Assembly (NCBI GenBank): GCA_035532215.1
Contig: DATKRK010000278.1
Span: 5,616 to 69,615, forward strand
From: JAICIG01 sp035532215
GTDB taxonomy: Bacteria > Planctomycetota > Planctomycetia > Pirellulales > JAICIG01
Direction: 5' to 3'
Length of the DNA: 64,000 nt
Shown here: positions 35,264 to 43,799 of the stretch, piece after piece
Position numbering within the stretch: the first letter of the stretch is position 1
Layout of the letters: every line of letters begins with the position of its first letter
The notes under the pieces: generated by a model
The model's database searches: none
What the model saw: only the letters and a program-made list of their open reading frames with translations
What the model was told of the DNA's origin: nothing
Position numbers and translations under genes: made by a program

Positions 35264-36016
35264 ATGCTCGCTTGCCGCCTGATCCTCGATCCGCCGGGCC
35301 CTGGCGCCTGGAACATGGCGGTCGACGAGGCGCTGCTGGAGAGCGGCGGTCAAGATGACGAGTGGACGCTGCGATTCTACGGCTGGTCGGAGCCGACCCT
35401 CTCGCTCGGGTACTTTCAAAGCGTGGCGAGTCGTCAGATTCACACGGCCAGCCGTTCTTGTCCGCTCGTTCGCCGGCAAAGCGGCGGGGGCGCCATCGTT
35501 CACGATGCAGAACTGACGTATTCGCTAACCGTCCCCGCTCGCCACGCGCTGGCCCGCGACTCGCAACGGCTCTATCGGGCTGTTCATGCTGCGTTCGTTG
35601 GGGCGTTGGCTTCGGCGGGCATTTCCGCCGAACTGTATGAAACTCTGTCTGCTCCGCGCCCGGCATCTGCTTCCTCCGAACCGTTTCTGTGCTTCAACCG
35701 GCGGGGCATCGGCGACATCTTGATTGGCACGTCAAAAGTGGGGGGCAGCGCCCAACGCCGAAGAGGGGGCTCGGTCTTGCAGCACGGCAGCCTGCTGCTA
35801 CGCCGTTCGGCTGCCGCCCCGGAGTTGCCGGGCATTGAAGATCTATGCCGCCAAGTGCGTTCGTGGGAGGAGTGGCGGTCGTTGTTTTCGGGCAAGTTAG
35901 TGCAGAGTTTGGAGATCGCGGCCCGGGCGGCGCCGCTGAGCGAATCGCTCCGCCAACGGGCGGCGGACCTGGCCCAAGATAAGTACGCAGCGCCGTCTTG
36001 GAATGCGCGGCGCTAA
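35264..36016 (+). CDS. Lipoate/octanoate protein ligase family (LplA/LipM-like)
   Basis: 250 residues. The biotin/lipoate transferase fold shows in GPGAWNMAVDEALLE, LRFYGWSEPTLSLGYFQ, RRQSGGGAIVHDAELTYSL, the lysine motif GTSKVGGSAQRRRGG and LQHGSLLL. It lacks the extra C-terminal domain of full LplA (about 330 residues), so it is closer to LipM-type octanoyl transferases or single-domain ligases; a catalytic Cys would favour LipM, and C141-type residues are present but not assignable by eye. Position after gcvPB implies it lipoylates GcvH. Confidence 0.88.
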   Translation: MLACRLILDPPGPGAWNMAVDEALLESGGQDDEWTLRFYGWSEPTLSLGYFQSVASRQIHTASRSCPLVRRQSGGGAIVHDAELTYSLTVPARHALARDSQRLYRAVHAAFVGALASAGISAELYETLSAPRPASASSEPFLCFNRRGIGDILIGTSKVGGSAQRRRGGSVLQHGSLLLRRSAAAPELPGIEDLCRQVRSWEEWRSLFSGKLVQSLEIAARAAPLSESLRQRAADLAQDKYAAPSWNARR

Positions 36017-36391
36017 AAGGCAATTGCGATAAATTCAGGAATAAAGGGGATTGATTTCCACGACAAATCTGAGAAGATGGCGAAGGAAGCTGGAACTGAG
36101 AGCAGGCGTACACTGCATTCGCAGTGCCGAAGTCAACGGCGGCGCCATGAATGAGTCGCAAGGATCGCAATCGATTAAAGCCGACATTTCGTCGTCGGCG
36201 TTTGTTCATACCTATAATGTTTTCAGGCAGTCCGTGTTGGATTGCCGATGAATTGAGTGAGGGCAGTTCATTTATATTTTTCGGTCAAGATCGAGCGTGC
36301 GACAGGGCTTTTAAGCAAGGTGCTCGTATACCGCGCTGATTACGTTGATTCTTGATTGTTCCCGTACCTTTCCGCGGAGCAATGTCGCGCA
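36017..36391. other. Intergenic region before the FHA gene
   Basis: No convincing gene is seen; open frames here lack family sequence and ribosome sites. It is less GC-rich than the surrounding coding DNA (for example TCCGTGTTGGATTGCCGATG near 36231 with A/T-rich runs near 36270-36285), as expected for a regulatory spacer. No promoter could be assigned. Confidence 0.4.
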
Positions 36392-37087
36392 ATGGAAGTA
36401 AGACTGAAAGTTTTGGTGGGCAAGAGTGCGGGGCAAGAACTGTTGATCCCGGGCCCAAAGTTCTTCATTGGGCGCGCGGAAGACTGCCAGCTTAGACCTC
36501 GAAGCGACTTGATTAGCCGACACCACTGCGCACTGCTGGTGGAAGACGGCTTTTTGGCGATTCGAGATTTCGGCAGCAAAAACGGCACGCTCGTTAATGG
36601 CGAGCGCGTCGCGGGCGAGCGAGAATTGAAAGCAGGCGACAAACTCACGGTCGGGCCGTTGGAGTTCGAAGTTTGTGTCCTCGCCACGACTGCCGCCAAA
36701 AAACGCCCCAAGGTCGAAAGCGTCAAAGAGGCCGCTGCACGAACAGCGGAAGGCGCCAGCGACAACATCGACGTCAGCCAATGGTTGACCGATAAGGACA
36801 AGGAAGGCTCGACCGAAACGCGGGTGATCAACGTCAACGAGACGAGCGAGATCGACCTGAGTTCAAAACGCGATGCATCGGCGTCGACCTCGCTTTCCGG
36901 GGAAAACTTGGACGGGCAAGCGAGGGAAACGGTCGAAGCAACCGCCGAAAAGGCCGAGGCCGGCAAGGCGGCGCCCGACAAGAAACGGACTCCCGGCAAG
37001 TTGCCCCCGATTCCTCCGAAAAGCGGTAACCTCGACACTGGGGGCGCCGCGGCCGACGTCTTGAACAAGTTCTTCAAACGCCGTTGA
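36392..37087 (+). CDS. FHA-domain protein with disordered tail
   Basis: 231 residues from ATG 36392. Residues about 2-85 are a forkhead-associated domain with the phospho-threonine-binding residues: FFIGRAEDC, RSDLISRHHCAL (GR...SxxH) and FGSKNGTLVNGERV. The rest is polar and charged with no fold (SSKRDASASTSLSGENLDG, GKAAPDKKRTPGKLPPIPP), ending in KKFFKRR-like basic residues (LNKFFKRR). It is a cytoplasmic reader of Ser/Thr phosphorylation; the kinase is not in this window. The next neighbours are unrelated. Confidence 0.9.
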   Translation: MEVRLKVLVGKSAGQELLIPGPKFFIGRAEDCQLRPRSDLISRHHCALLVEDGFLAIRDFGSKNGTLVNGERVAGERELKAGDKLTVGPLEFEVCVLATTAAKKRPKVESVKEAAARTAEGASDNIDVSQWLTDKDKEGSTETRVINVNETSEIDLSSKRDASASTSLSGENLDGQARETVEATAEKAEAGKAAPDKKRTPGKLPPIPPKSGNLDTGGAAADVLNKFFKRR

Positions 37088-37440
37088 CCAGTTTGACGAA
37101 GAAGGGGGGTATAGGCCCCCTGCTCGAACAACGTCAGGCGGGTTTCCATACGGCGGGTCTTCTCGGCAGGGGCAGTCCTTAACGAGTTGTTGTTGCTCGT
37201 TTTGGCAGCGCATCTCGCCCCAGCGCGCCGCTGGACGGATTCTCCCCCGGCCGCCGCCGTGCCTCTCCGCTGCGAACAGTCCATGCTGGCCTGGAAAACG
37301 GCTGCGCGCCCGACTGCGCTCCAAAGCGACCGTTTTGCGCTTGCTCAGGCTACCGCCGCTGGCTAGTTTCAAGCGTTGAATTGCGGCGATAGCAAGCGTC
37401 GTGCGAAGCTACGCAGCCCGCGGGGAAGGAGTAGCACTCT
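37088..37440. other. Intergenic region, no gene seen
   Basis: GC-rich spacer between the FHA gene and the two small genes. No conserved frame was found on either strand. It ends in a strong ribosome site (GGGGAAGGAG) for the 37441 gene. A run of C/G blocks near 37227-37260 could fold but is not a clear terminator. Confidence 0.4.
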
Positions 37441-37644
37441 ATGTCGACCGATGACGACGCATTGAAACGGCGTTACCGCGAATTCCTGGATCTAATGCCG
37501 CTGACCGAAGCCATTGCCGGGCTTCCGGTCAACGCCGGGCCGCGCAGCCTGACGCACGAGCAGATGGAAGCTCGAGCCCAGACCCTCGCAACCGCCTTCA
37601 AATTGGCTAAACAAACGGTCCGAGAGGCAATTAAGGCGCCTTGA
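37441..37644 (+). CDS. Small helical protein, function unknown
   Basis: 67 residues with AAGGAG about ten bases before the ATG, which makes translation likely. It is predicted mainly helical and charged: ALKRRYREFLDLMPLTEAIA and EARAQTLATAFKLAKQTVRE. It has no cysteines, signal peptide or membrane helix. The sequence is of the kind conserved in planctomycetes as short proteins beside regulatory genes, but I cannot name a family. Confidence 0.6.
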   Translation: MSTDDDALKRRYREFLDLMPLTEAIAGLPVNAGPRSLTHEQMEARAQTLATAFKLAKQTVREAIKAP

Positions 37645-37706
37645 CCCTCATTCTTTGGCCGACTTATAGTTGATAGGGAGCCGATGGTCCCCTGGAATTC
37701 CCAACC

Positions 37707-37985
37707 GTGCGATCCCCTTTGGACCACGAGGCGTCTCCATTGAAAGCCAGCCGCAAAGAACGTAAGCGAGCCGCGATACTCGGGTTGGGGCTCGATGGCG
37801 ACGACGGTCATACCCGTCTGACGCGGGGCAAGAACTTCGTGCTGTATGGCGGTTCGGAAGAAACCCATTCCTCCATGCAGGAAACGGCAATCAAGGTCAA
37901 CGAGCAACTCGACCGCCGCGGCAAGCGCTTGGAAGACGTATCGCCCGGAGAACTGGCCGACATCTTTCGCGACGTCGCCGGCTGA
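37707..37985 (+). CDS. Small protein, function unknown
   Basis: Up to 92 residues (GTG 37707); TTG 37740 is an alternative giving about 81. It contains SRKERKRAAILGLGLDGDDG followed by HTRLTRGKNFVLYGGSEETH and a helical C-terminus (QETAIKVNEQLDRRGKRLED, SPGELADIFRD). The basic start and the regular helix suggest a small soluble protein. It stands 62 bases after the 37441 gene on the same strand. Not assigned to a family. Confidence 0.6.
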   Translation: MRSPLDHEASPLKASRKERKRAAILGLGLDGDDGHTRLTRGKNFVLYGGSEETHSSMQETAIKVNEQLDRRGKRLEDVSPGELADIFRDVAG

Positions 37986-38150
37986 CCGCGCCCTGCGGAA
38001 GCCCTTGAATCGAACGGCGCCGGCGTTAAGCTCCTGGCGTCGAAGGCTTTTGGGAAGGCAAATCCGCGGGAAACCCGCCCAATGCCTGAAACCGCAACGC
38101 GCTTCGCCGGGTAATCTCTTCCAGAAGGTCGAAGGTTCGGCCGCCGAGGT

Positions 38151-38723
38151 GTGCAGTTGCCCGAGGACGTTCTCGAACTGGTCAGACGAAGCCTGAGGGG
38201 GGATCAGTCCGCCATGGCTGATCTCGTCGATCAGTTTCGCGGTCAGGTCTTTGGGCTTTGCTACCGCATGTTGGGCCATCGCCAGGACGCCGAAGACGTG
38301 ACTCAGGAGGCATTCGTTCGAGCTTTGCGAAGTTTGGCAAGCTTCGACATTCGCCGCGAGTTCCGCCCCTGGCTGCTGGCGATCGCCGGCAACCGATGCC
38401 GTAGTTTTCAAGCCTCGCGGACGCGCCAGCCAAGGCAGACGGACGAAATCGAAAAGCTGCCCGATCGGGCGGGAGACGGGCAGCAGGCAAGGAATCTGGC
38501 CGAGGAAGTCGAATTCGCTTTGAGTCGCTTGCGCGTCGAATATCGGCAGGCTTTCGTTTTGTTTCACGAACACCAACTGAGTTACGCGGAAATCGCCGAA
38601 TCGCTGGATTGCCCGGTGGGAACGGTGAAAACCTGGGTCCGCCGGGCGCGCCGCGAGTTGGCCGATCAATTACGACGCCGCGGCGTCGTCCAGGAGTTCC
38701 CGGATGCAGTGCGCAGAGTTTGA
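38151..38723 (+). CDS. ECF-type RNA polymerase sigma factor
   Basis: 190 residues from the GTG at 38151. Region 2 is present (GLCYRMLGHRQDAEDVTQEA, FRPWLLAIAGNRCRSF) and region 4 with its helix-turn-helix (LSYAEIAESLDCPVGTVKTW VRRARRELA, residues about 135-175); the weak region-3 linker is short, as in ECF sigma factors. It directs polymerase to a regulon unknown from this window. Its 3' end overlaps the next gene by 20 bases, so it is co-translated with an anti-sigma-like protein. Confidence 0.94.
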   Translation: MQLPEDVLELVRRSLRGDQSAMADLVDQFRGQVFGLCYRMLGHRQDAEDVTQEAFVRALRSLASFDIRREFRPWLLAIAGNRCRSFQASRTRQPRQTDEIEKLPDRAGDGQQARNLAEEVEFALSRLRVEYRQAFVLFHEHQLSYAEIAESLDCPVGTVKTWVRRARRELADQLRRRGVVQEFPDAVRRV

Positions 38724-39489
38724 ATCTCGATTGAACGATTTGCTCGATGAGCGATTGCGTCTCGACGCCGACTTCCTGCTGTCGGAGCATGCCCGGTGCT
38801 GCCGCGAGTGCCGCAACCTGGCGGCGGCCTACGAGGCGGTTGTGGTTGGCCTCGAACAGAGCCGTCCGCCGGAACCCGGCGTCGATCTGGCCGCGAGAGT
38901 CTTAACCGACATGGCGGTCGCATCCGGTTCCTGCTTGCCACGACCAGCCGCGCTGACCGAAGGCCATTCAAAGCGCGTTTTACCAGGGCGCCAACGCTTA
39001 TTCGACGGCCGCATCTTGCATCGCCGCGTCTCGATGCTCGCCGCCTTGGCGGCCGCGATGCTGCTGGCCGTCGCTCTGCGCTGGGCGGTCGGCCCTATCG
39101 CAATGGAGCCTGCCGGCCGCAACCACGACGGCTTGGCCCCCCAGAAACAGCCAGGCGAGCCGCTCGTAGTGCAGCACGCGATGGCGCCGGACACTGTCGC
39201 CCGTCTGTCGGGGCGCCAACCGCCGATCTTGGAAGAGCAGGCAACAGGCAGCGATTCCTTCCGCGGTTTGGCGGCCGAAACGAGCCAGAGTTTCGCGGTG
39301 GCCATGCAGCTCTTTCCTGGCGTCGGCGCCGCCCCGCAAGACGCCGGCGAAGCGTCGGCGAACGATCCCGCTTCCGATTGGGTGCATGGCCTTTCTGACG
39401 GGTTGAAACCGGTGACTCGCCCCACGGCTGGGGCCTTGAACAGCTTCTTGCAATTGCTGGCGGCCGGCGAAAAGGGCTCTCGTTCATGA
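38704..39489 (+). CDS. Anti-sigma-like protein with zinc-binding motif and one membrane helix
   Basis: 261 residues. Near the N-terminus H29-x3-C33-x2-C36 (SEHARCCREC) with C3 forms the zinc-binding pattern of ZAS/zf-HC2 anti-sigma domains. A membrane helix follows at about 101-122 (SMLAALAAAMLLAVALRWAV), placing the Pro/Gln-rich remainder outside. It overlaps the sigma gene by 20 bases and the next gene by four (ATGA). It should bind the ECF factor at rest; how the signal releases it is unknown. The extracytoplasmic part shows no family. Confidence 0.8.
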   Translation: MQCAEFESRLNDLLDERLRLDADFLLSEHARCCRECRNLAAAYEAVVVGLEQSRPPEPGVDLAARVLTDMAVASGSCLPRPAALTEGHSKRVLPGRQRLFDGRILHRRVSMLAALAAAMLLAVALRWAVGPIAMEPAGRNHDGLAPQKQPGEPLVVQHAMAPDTVARLSGRQPPILEEQATGSDSFRGLAAETSQSFAVAMQLFPGVGAAPQDAGEASANDPASDWVHGLSDGLKPVTRPTAGALNSFLQLLAAGEKGSRS

Positions 39490-41345
39490 GGCGTCTGCGG
39501 CTCGAACTGTGGCGGAAGTCGCTGATCTGGGCGTGCCTGCTCGCGGTATCGCTCGGCGGCGGGGGCGTCGTAGAAGCCCAAGCGCCCAACCCCGAAACCG
39601 CGCAAGCGGTAAGTCTGGCGGCGCTCGTGCCGTCCGACGTCGGCTTGTGCATCGAGACCGACCGCCTGGCCGAGCACGTCGCGCGCTTCATGAACGGACC
39701 GCTGTTCGAGCGGCTGGCGCACTTCCCGCCGTTGACCCATTGGGTCGGGCAAAACGGCGCCAAGATCGGCATGGCGCAGAGCGAGTTTCACAAGCGGCTC
39801 GGCGCTTCGCCGGCCGAGGTTTGGGCGGGAATTCTGGGCGGGCGAGCGCTGTTCGCCGTTTGGCCGCCGGCCGGCGACAGCACGGACGGACCTGCGCTGT
39901 TGTTGGTGGAGGCCAAAGATCGGCGCCTGCTCAAGCGAGTGCTCGACAATCTCGTCGCCCTGCAGCGCGACGCCGGGAAGTTGAAAAAAACATCGACGCT
40001 CGAACACGCCGGCCTGCGGTGCGAAGTCCATTGGCTCGCCTCGGGCGAGAACCGCGATCAACTTTACCTCACCACGCTCGATAACCTAGCGATCGTCGCC
40101 AACGACGAAGGCCTGATTCGCGACGCACTTTCCTTGAGTGCATCGGCCGAGGGACCTCGCGGCGCGTTGGCCTCGCTTCCAGGATACGCGGCGGGCAGCC
40201 AGCGGCTCTCGTCGCAAACCGCCGTGCGGTTATTCGTCAATCCGCGTCCCTGGGACGCAGGGCTGCTGGCCGATTTGAAACGCAAGCCGCCCGAATCGCA
40301 GGACGCGCGATTCCAGAAAGCGATGATCGAGACCTGGCAAGCCACCGATTACATTGTCGCCGGACTCGAATTGGGCTCTCAAGCGACGCTGGAAAGTTTC
40401 GCCGCTTGGCGCACCTCGGACCTGCCGCCGGCCGTGCGCGAGGCGGCCGAAAGCGTCAGCGGAGGCGCCGCGTTCGCCGAGCGGATTCCCCGCCACGCAC
40501 TGGCGGCGGTCGCCGGCCGAATTGATTGGGGACGGCTCGTTTGGCGTTTCGCGCTGCCCAGGCGCGCTGCGGCCAACGCGGTCGACGAGCCAGGGGCCGA
40601 GATCGTGCCTGGCATATCGGGCGATTGGTTGTTGCCCGCCGCTTTGGCGCACGGCATCGGCCCCGATTTCGGCGCCTATCTCGTGCCGCGCCCCGACGAG
40701 GCTTCCCGTGAGCACGAATCGCGGCTCCCGATGGATTTGGTCGCGGGCCTGCAAACCCGCCCGCTGGAACCGGGCGACGGGCGACCGTCGCTGGCCAAGC
40801 TGGCCGAACCCGTGGTGCATAGTCTGCTGACTTCGGCGACGGCTGCGACCAACGCCCAAGCGGCGCAGCCTGCAGCGAGCTTGGAGACGATCGACTTGGG
40901 CGGCATTGCGATGACTTCGGTCGCCGGTTTGCCTGGTCCCCGCGGCCGGCCGTTGGCGGCCACGTATGCCGTGGTCGGCGACGATTTTTGGGTCGCGAGT
41001 TCTCCGGCGGCGCTGCGCCGCGCGGTGGAGTTGCCTGCTGCAGATTCGTTAGCCGCTGCGGCGACGTTCGATCGCGTAAAAAACCCGAGCCACTTGTTCT
41101 ACGTCGACCTGAAAGGCGTCCGGCAACTGCTGGCATCGTCGCCCGGGATCGTCGAGTTTCTGGCTGCCAGCAAAGGACTCGACCGTGACGCGGCTCGGCG
41201 CAGCTTTCGCGAATTGCTGGCGATCGGCGAACTTGCCGATGCGGTTTCGGTCGCCGCCCGGCTTGATGAAACGGGCGTAGCGGCCAGCCTTTCCATCGCC
41301 GCGCAAAGCCCGCTAGCAGCCGAAACCCGCGCAGGCGCCGACTGA
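39486..41345 (+). CDS. Secreted protein of unknown function in the sigma factor operon
   Basis: 619 residues with a signal peptide (LIWACLLAVSLGGGGVVEAQ). The body resembles the DUF3352 style of planctomycete proteins: LAALVPSDVGLCIETDRLAE near the start, repeated alpha/beta segments such as GPALLLVEAKDRRLLKRVLD and TTLDNLAIVANDEGLIRDAL, and a second half of similar pattern (HLFYVDLKGVRQLLAS). The family match is tentative. Its start codon overlaps the stop of the anti-sigma-like gene by four bases. It may be the target or sensor part of the sigma system. Confidence 0.75.
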   Translation: MRRLRLELWRKSLIWACLLAVSLGGGGVVEAQAPNPETAQAVSLAALVPSDVGLCIETDRLAEHVARFMNGPLFERLAHFPPLTHWVGQNGAKIGMAQSEFHKRLGASPAEVWAGILGGRALFAVWPPAGDSTDGPALLLVEAKDRRLLKRVLDNLVALQRDAGKLKKTSTLEHAGLRCEVHWLASGENRDQLYLTTLDNLAIVANDEGLIRDALSLSASAEGPRGALASLPGYAAGSQRLSSQTAVRLFVNPRPWDAGLLADLKRKPPESQDARFQKAMIETWQATDYIVAGLELGSQATLESFAAWRTSDLPPAVREAAESVSGGAAFAERIPRHALAAVAGRIDWGRLVWRFALPRRAAANAVDEPGAEIVPGISGDWLLPAALAHGIGPDFGAYLVPRPDEASREHESRLPMDLVAGLQTRPLEPGDGRPSLAKLAEPVVHSLLTSATAATNAQAAQPAASLETIDLGGIAMTSVAGLPGPRGRPLAATYAVVGDDFWVASSPAALRRAVELPAADSLAAAATFDRVKNPSHLFYVDLKGVRQLLASSPGIVEFLAASKGLDRDAARRSFRELLAIGELADAVSVAARLDETGVAASLSIAAQSPLAAETRAGAD

Positions 41346-41782
41346 AAGCTGGCGGACCACGCCCGCGCAGGGTCTTGCGACCGCCGATCCAAACGGCCTC
41401 GGCATCCGTACTGCATGGGTCGCGGCGAGCCGCGCCCTGTAACGACCGGGGACCTGGCGCCGCTCTAGCCCGGATTATTCATCAGCCCACACTAACCCGA
41501 AGCGCAAGCGAGGTGGAGCAATCGCCTTACCTCGCTAGCGCTTCGGGTTAGTGTGAAGCGCTTTGTCGAGCATTCTCGGGGTTGATGAATAATCCGGACT
41601 AGAGGGTGCAGAATTCGGGGGGGCGCCGGCAAATCTCGACCTCGATCGCGCCCGTTGAGGTTGTTCGCCGGCCGCAATGCGGTTTCAATAGGGGCGGATC
41701 ACGAATGCAGGCCGGACCGGCGCCGGCATCGGAATCGGAGTTTGCCGCCGGGAGGTCTCGAAGTGTGCAAAGGAGTCGGATG
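41346..41782. other. Intergenic region with MITE-like copy 2
   Basis: It contains the 136-bp element at 41466-41601 and A/T-poor spacer on both sides. An open frame continues from a GTG at 41606 into the next gene, but the strong ribosome site AAAGGAG at 41769-41775 shows that the gene starts at 41780 or 41783. No other gene is seen. Confidence 0.6.
41466..41601. repeat. 136-bp palindromic MITE-like element, copy 2
   Basis: It has the same length and ends (TAGCCCGGATTATTCATCAG, closing with the complement ending in CTA) and the same inner repeats (ACCCGAAGCGCAAGCGAGG, CCTCGCTAGCGCTTCGGGT) as the copy at 15265-15400, with scattered substitutions at the centre and right end. No reading frame is present. 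Confidence 0.88.
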
Positions 41783-43021
41783 ATGCGCGTGTTTTCCATC
41801 TGCCGGAACGGATGCTGCTGCGCTCTGCTGGCCTTGGCCGGGCTTTCTCCGGCCGCGGCTCAAGAGCGGCTGCCCGCGCCGCGCCGCAATCCGCCGCCCG
41901 CGCGGCGCAGCGGAGAGCGCGTCGACCGGCTGCGTAAAATCGGCGGTCAGTTTGTCGGCGCTTTGACGGCCGATCCGCAATCGGCGCCCAAGCCGTTGGA
42001 AGTTTCCAAGCTCAACGAGGGCATTCTCTCGTTGCTCGAGCCGCTGCTGACCCAGGAACGCGCGCTCGAATCGCTGCACATCGGCTTCGACCCGGCAGGG
42101 ACGAACTTTGCGCGTGACACGGTCAAGCTGCGAGGCAACGCCCGGCTGAAGCATACCCGCTGGTCGCCGAACCCGACCCAGATCAACGTCGAAGTGCAAG
42201 TTCGCATGGCTCGCGCCGAGAACGGCGCGCAGCAGGCTCTGCTGGAAGGCCAATTGCACGTCGAGACCGAGGTCATCCCGCTTGCCAATCGGGCCATCGC
42301 GCGATTCATGAATCGGGCCGAATCTCGACCGCCCGCCGGAACGAACCGGCCGTTGAGTGCGGAAGACGACTTTCGCGCGCGGTTGCGGGTGAAATTGGAA
42401 CGCACGCCGCCTTTGACCTCGCTGGACGAGCTCGTCGATCTGGCCGTTTACGTGGCCGGCCTGCGGCTGGCGGTGGTCAACGATCAGATCGATCGGCTCA
42501 AGGATGGCGTGAACGCCGCGGCCGACGAGCGAGCCCGGGCCGCAGTGCTAGCGGAACTGGACCAGGTTCGCCAGAGCCGCGATCAAATGTTCGACGTCCG
42601 CCCGCGCGTCGATCGCGACGAGCGCGGTCGCGCGGCGGCCTTGGTGTTTACGATGGTCAATTCAGGGCTTTCCGGCAACGGGCGAATGAATCATCTCGAA
42701 TTCGTGATCCGCGAATTCGAGCTTCACCTGGTCGTCGACGGCACGTTATTGGAGGGCGTAGAGTTCTATGCTCTGTTCAAGCCCGTACTGCTCAACACGC
42801 TAGAACGTCTGCAAAGCCGCGACCCAGCCACCATCCGGCTGGGGCAAGGCATCCTGCTCGACTCGTTCGGCAATGCTCGGTCGCTGTTGTTCGGCGAGCC
42901 TGTGCGCCCCGGTCCGGCTGACGAAGCCTTGCCGCGGATCGAACCGCCCCCTCAAGCGCCAGAACCGCTTCCGCGGACGCCCGAGCGACCATTGCCCGGG
43001 CCTCAAATCCGTTCTCGCTAG
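41783..43021 (+). CDS. Secreted protein of unknown function
   Basis: 412 residues from ATG 41783, seven bases after AAAGGAG (ATG 41780 is the other option). The signal peptide (CRNGCCCALLALAGLSPAAA) is followed by a basic, Pro-rich stretch and then a mixed alpha/beta domain (ERALESLHIGFDPAGTNFAR, LEGQLHVETEVIPLANRAIA, GRMNHLEFVIREFELHLVVD). The end is Pro-rich (PPPQAPEPLPRTPERPLPGP). It resembles no enzyme and is probably a periplasmic structural or binding protein. Confidence 0.65.
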   Translation: MRVFSICRNGCCCALLALAGLSPAAAQERLPAPRRNPPPARRSGERVDRLRKIGGQFVGALTADPQSAPKPLEVSKLNEGILSLLEPLLTQERALESLHIGFDPAGTNFARDTVKLRGNARLKHTRWSPNPTQINVEVQVRMARAENGAQQALLEGQLHVETEVIPLANRAIARFMNRAESRPPAGTNRPLSAEDDFRARLRVKLERTPPLTSLDELVDLAVYVAGLRLAVVNDQIDRLKDGVNAAADERARAAVLAELDQVRQSRDQMFDVRPRVDRDERGRAAALVFTMVNSGLSGNGRMNHLEFVIREFELHLVVDGTLLEGVEFYALFKPVLLNTLERLQSRDPATIRLGQGILLDSFGNARSLLFGEPVRPGPADEALPRIEPPPQAPEPLPRTPERPLPGPQIRSR

Positions 43022-43352
43022 CACGACCGGCGCAAACCGATCGGATTCTGCACTCCGCGCGGCGTTCCTCGCGCAAACGGAGCTGCGGCATCCCTGCCGC
43101 ATTTCCAAAAAGTGGCAAGGATGCCGCTTCTACTGCGCGAACCGAGGGCGCCAGCGGCCAGATTTCCGGGAAAAATTGCCCCAACGCTACCGACTCTACG
43201 GATTGGAAACCTTAGCAAAACCGCCCATTCTTCCTAATCGCTTGATTTTTACCTAGCGCCCGGTCGATCCTGAGCTTGCGTTGCGACGCGTGTCGTTTGT
43301 CAGCCCGCCGCGCGGCGGCTCGATGATTTTATCGCAAGTAGGAGGAGCACTG
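43022..43352. other. Intergenic region with GCGGCA(GG)ATGCCGC repeats
   Basis: No gene is seen. Two members of the short hairpin family occur at about 43083-43098 (GCGGCATCCCTGCCGC) and 43111-43130 (GGCAAGGATGCCGCTTCTAC). It ends with the ribosome site GGAGGAG at 43341-43347 of the next gene. Confidence 0.6.
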
Positions 43353-43712
43353 GTGGCCAAGTCCAAAAAGGCGGAAGCGGCGGCGACGGTCGATCGCCGC
43401 GGCAAAGGGGGCGAACGTCGTAAGGAGAAGCAAGACCGCCGAGTGTCGAGCCAGCCGGTGGCCGTCGAGCGGCGAAAGCTCGAACGTCGCGAAAAGGTCA
43501 GCCGCCGCCGTCAGATCGATCCCACCACCTGCGAACGCGACTATACGGCCGACGAAGTCGAATTCATGAACGCGCTCGACGACTACAAGCGCACCAGCGG
43601 GCGGATGTTTCCGACCTGCAGCGAAGTGCTGGAAGTGATCCGCAATCTGGGCTACGCCAAACCGCGCGAAGCGGTCCCGGCTGCCCCGAATCCTGAGTCG
43701 CGCGACGAGTAA
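43353..43712 (+). CDS. Basic small protein, possible nucleic-acid binder
   Basis: 119 residues. The GTG at 43353 is set by GGAGGAG six bases upstream. The first 65 residues are unusually rich in Arg and Lys in dense runs ([32 protein letters not shown]). The C-terminal part is a compact helical unit ([39 protein letters not shown]) that recurs in planctomycete small proteins, where the recurring unit is the part that appears conserved. It may bind DNA or RNA; this is inferred from charge only. It is followed by ackA at 88 bases. Confidence 0.7.
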   Translation: MAKSKKAEAAATVDRRGKGGERRKEKQDRRVSSQPVAVERRKLERREKVSRRRQIDPTTCERDYTADEVEFMNALDDYKRTSGRMFPTCSEVLEVIRNLGYAKPREAVPAAPNPESRDE

Positions 43713-43799
43713 GTAGGTCGCGCTCGGGTTGACAAAACGCCGGTCGCCGGGCGTAAATACGGGCGTCTCTTCGGTCGCCCGTTAGAAAAAAACGACGCT

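Noticed and set aside
38012..38041. GAAC ... CGTC as an ECF-type autoregulated promoter before the sigma gene
   Set aside because: The spacing is 22 bases, longer than the usual 16-17, and the flanks do not match an ECF consensus.
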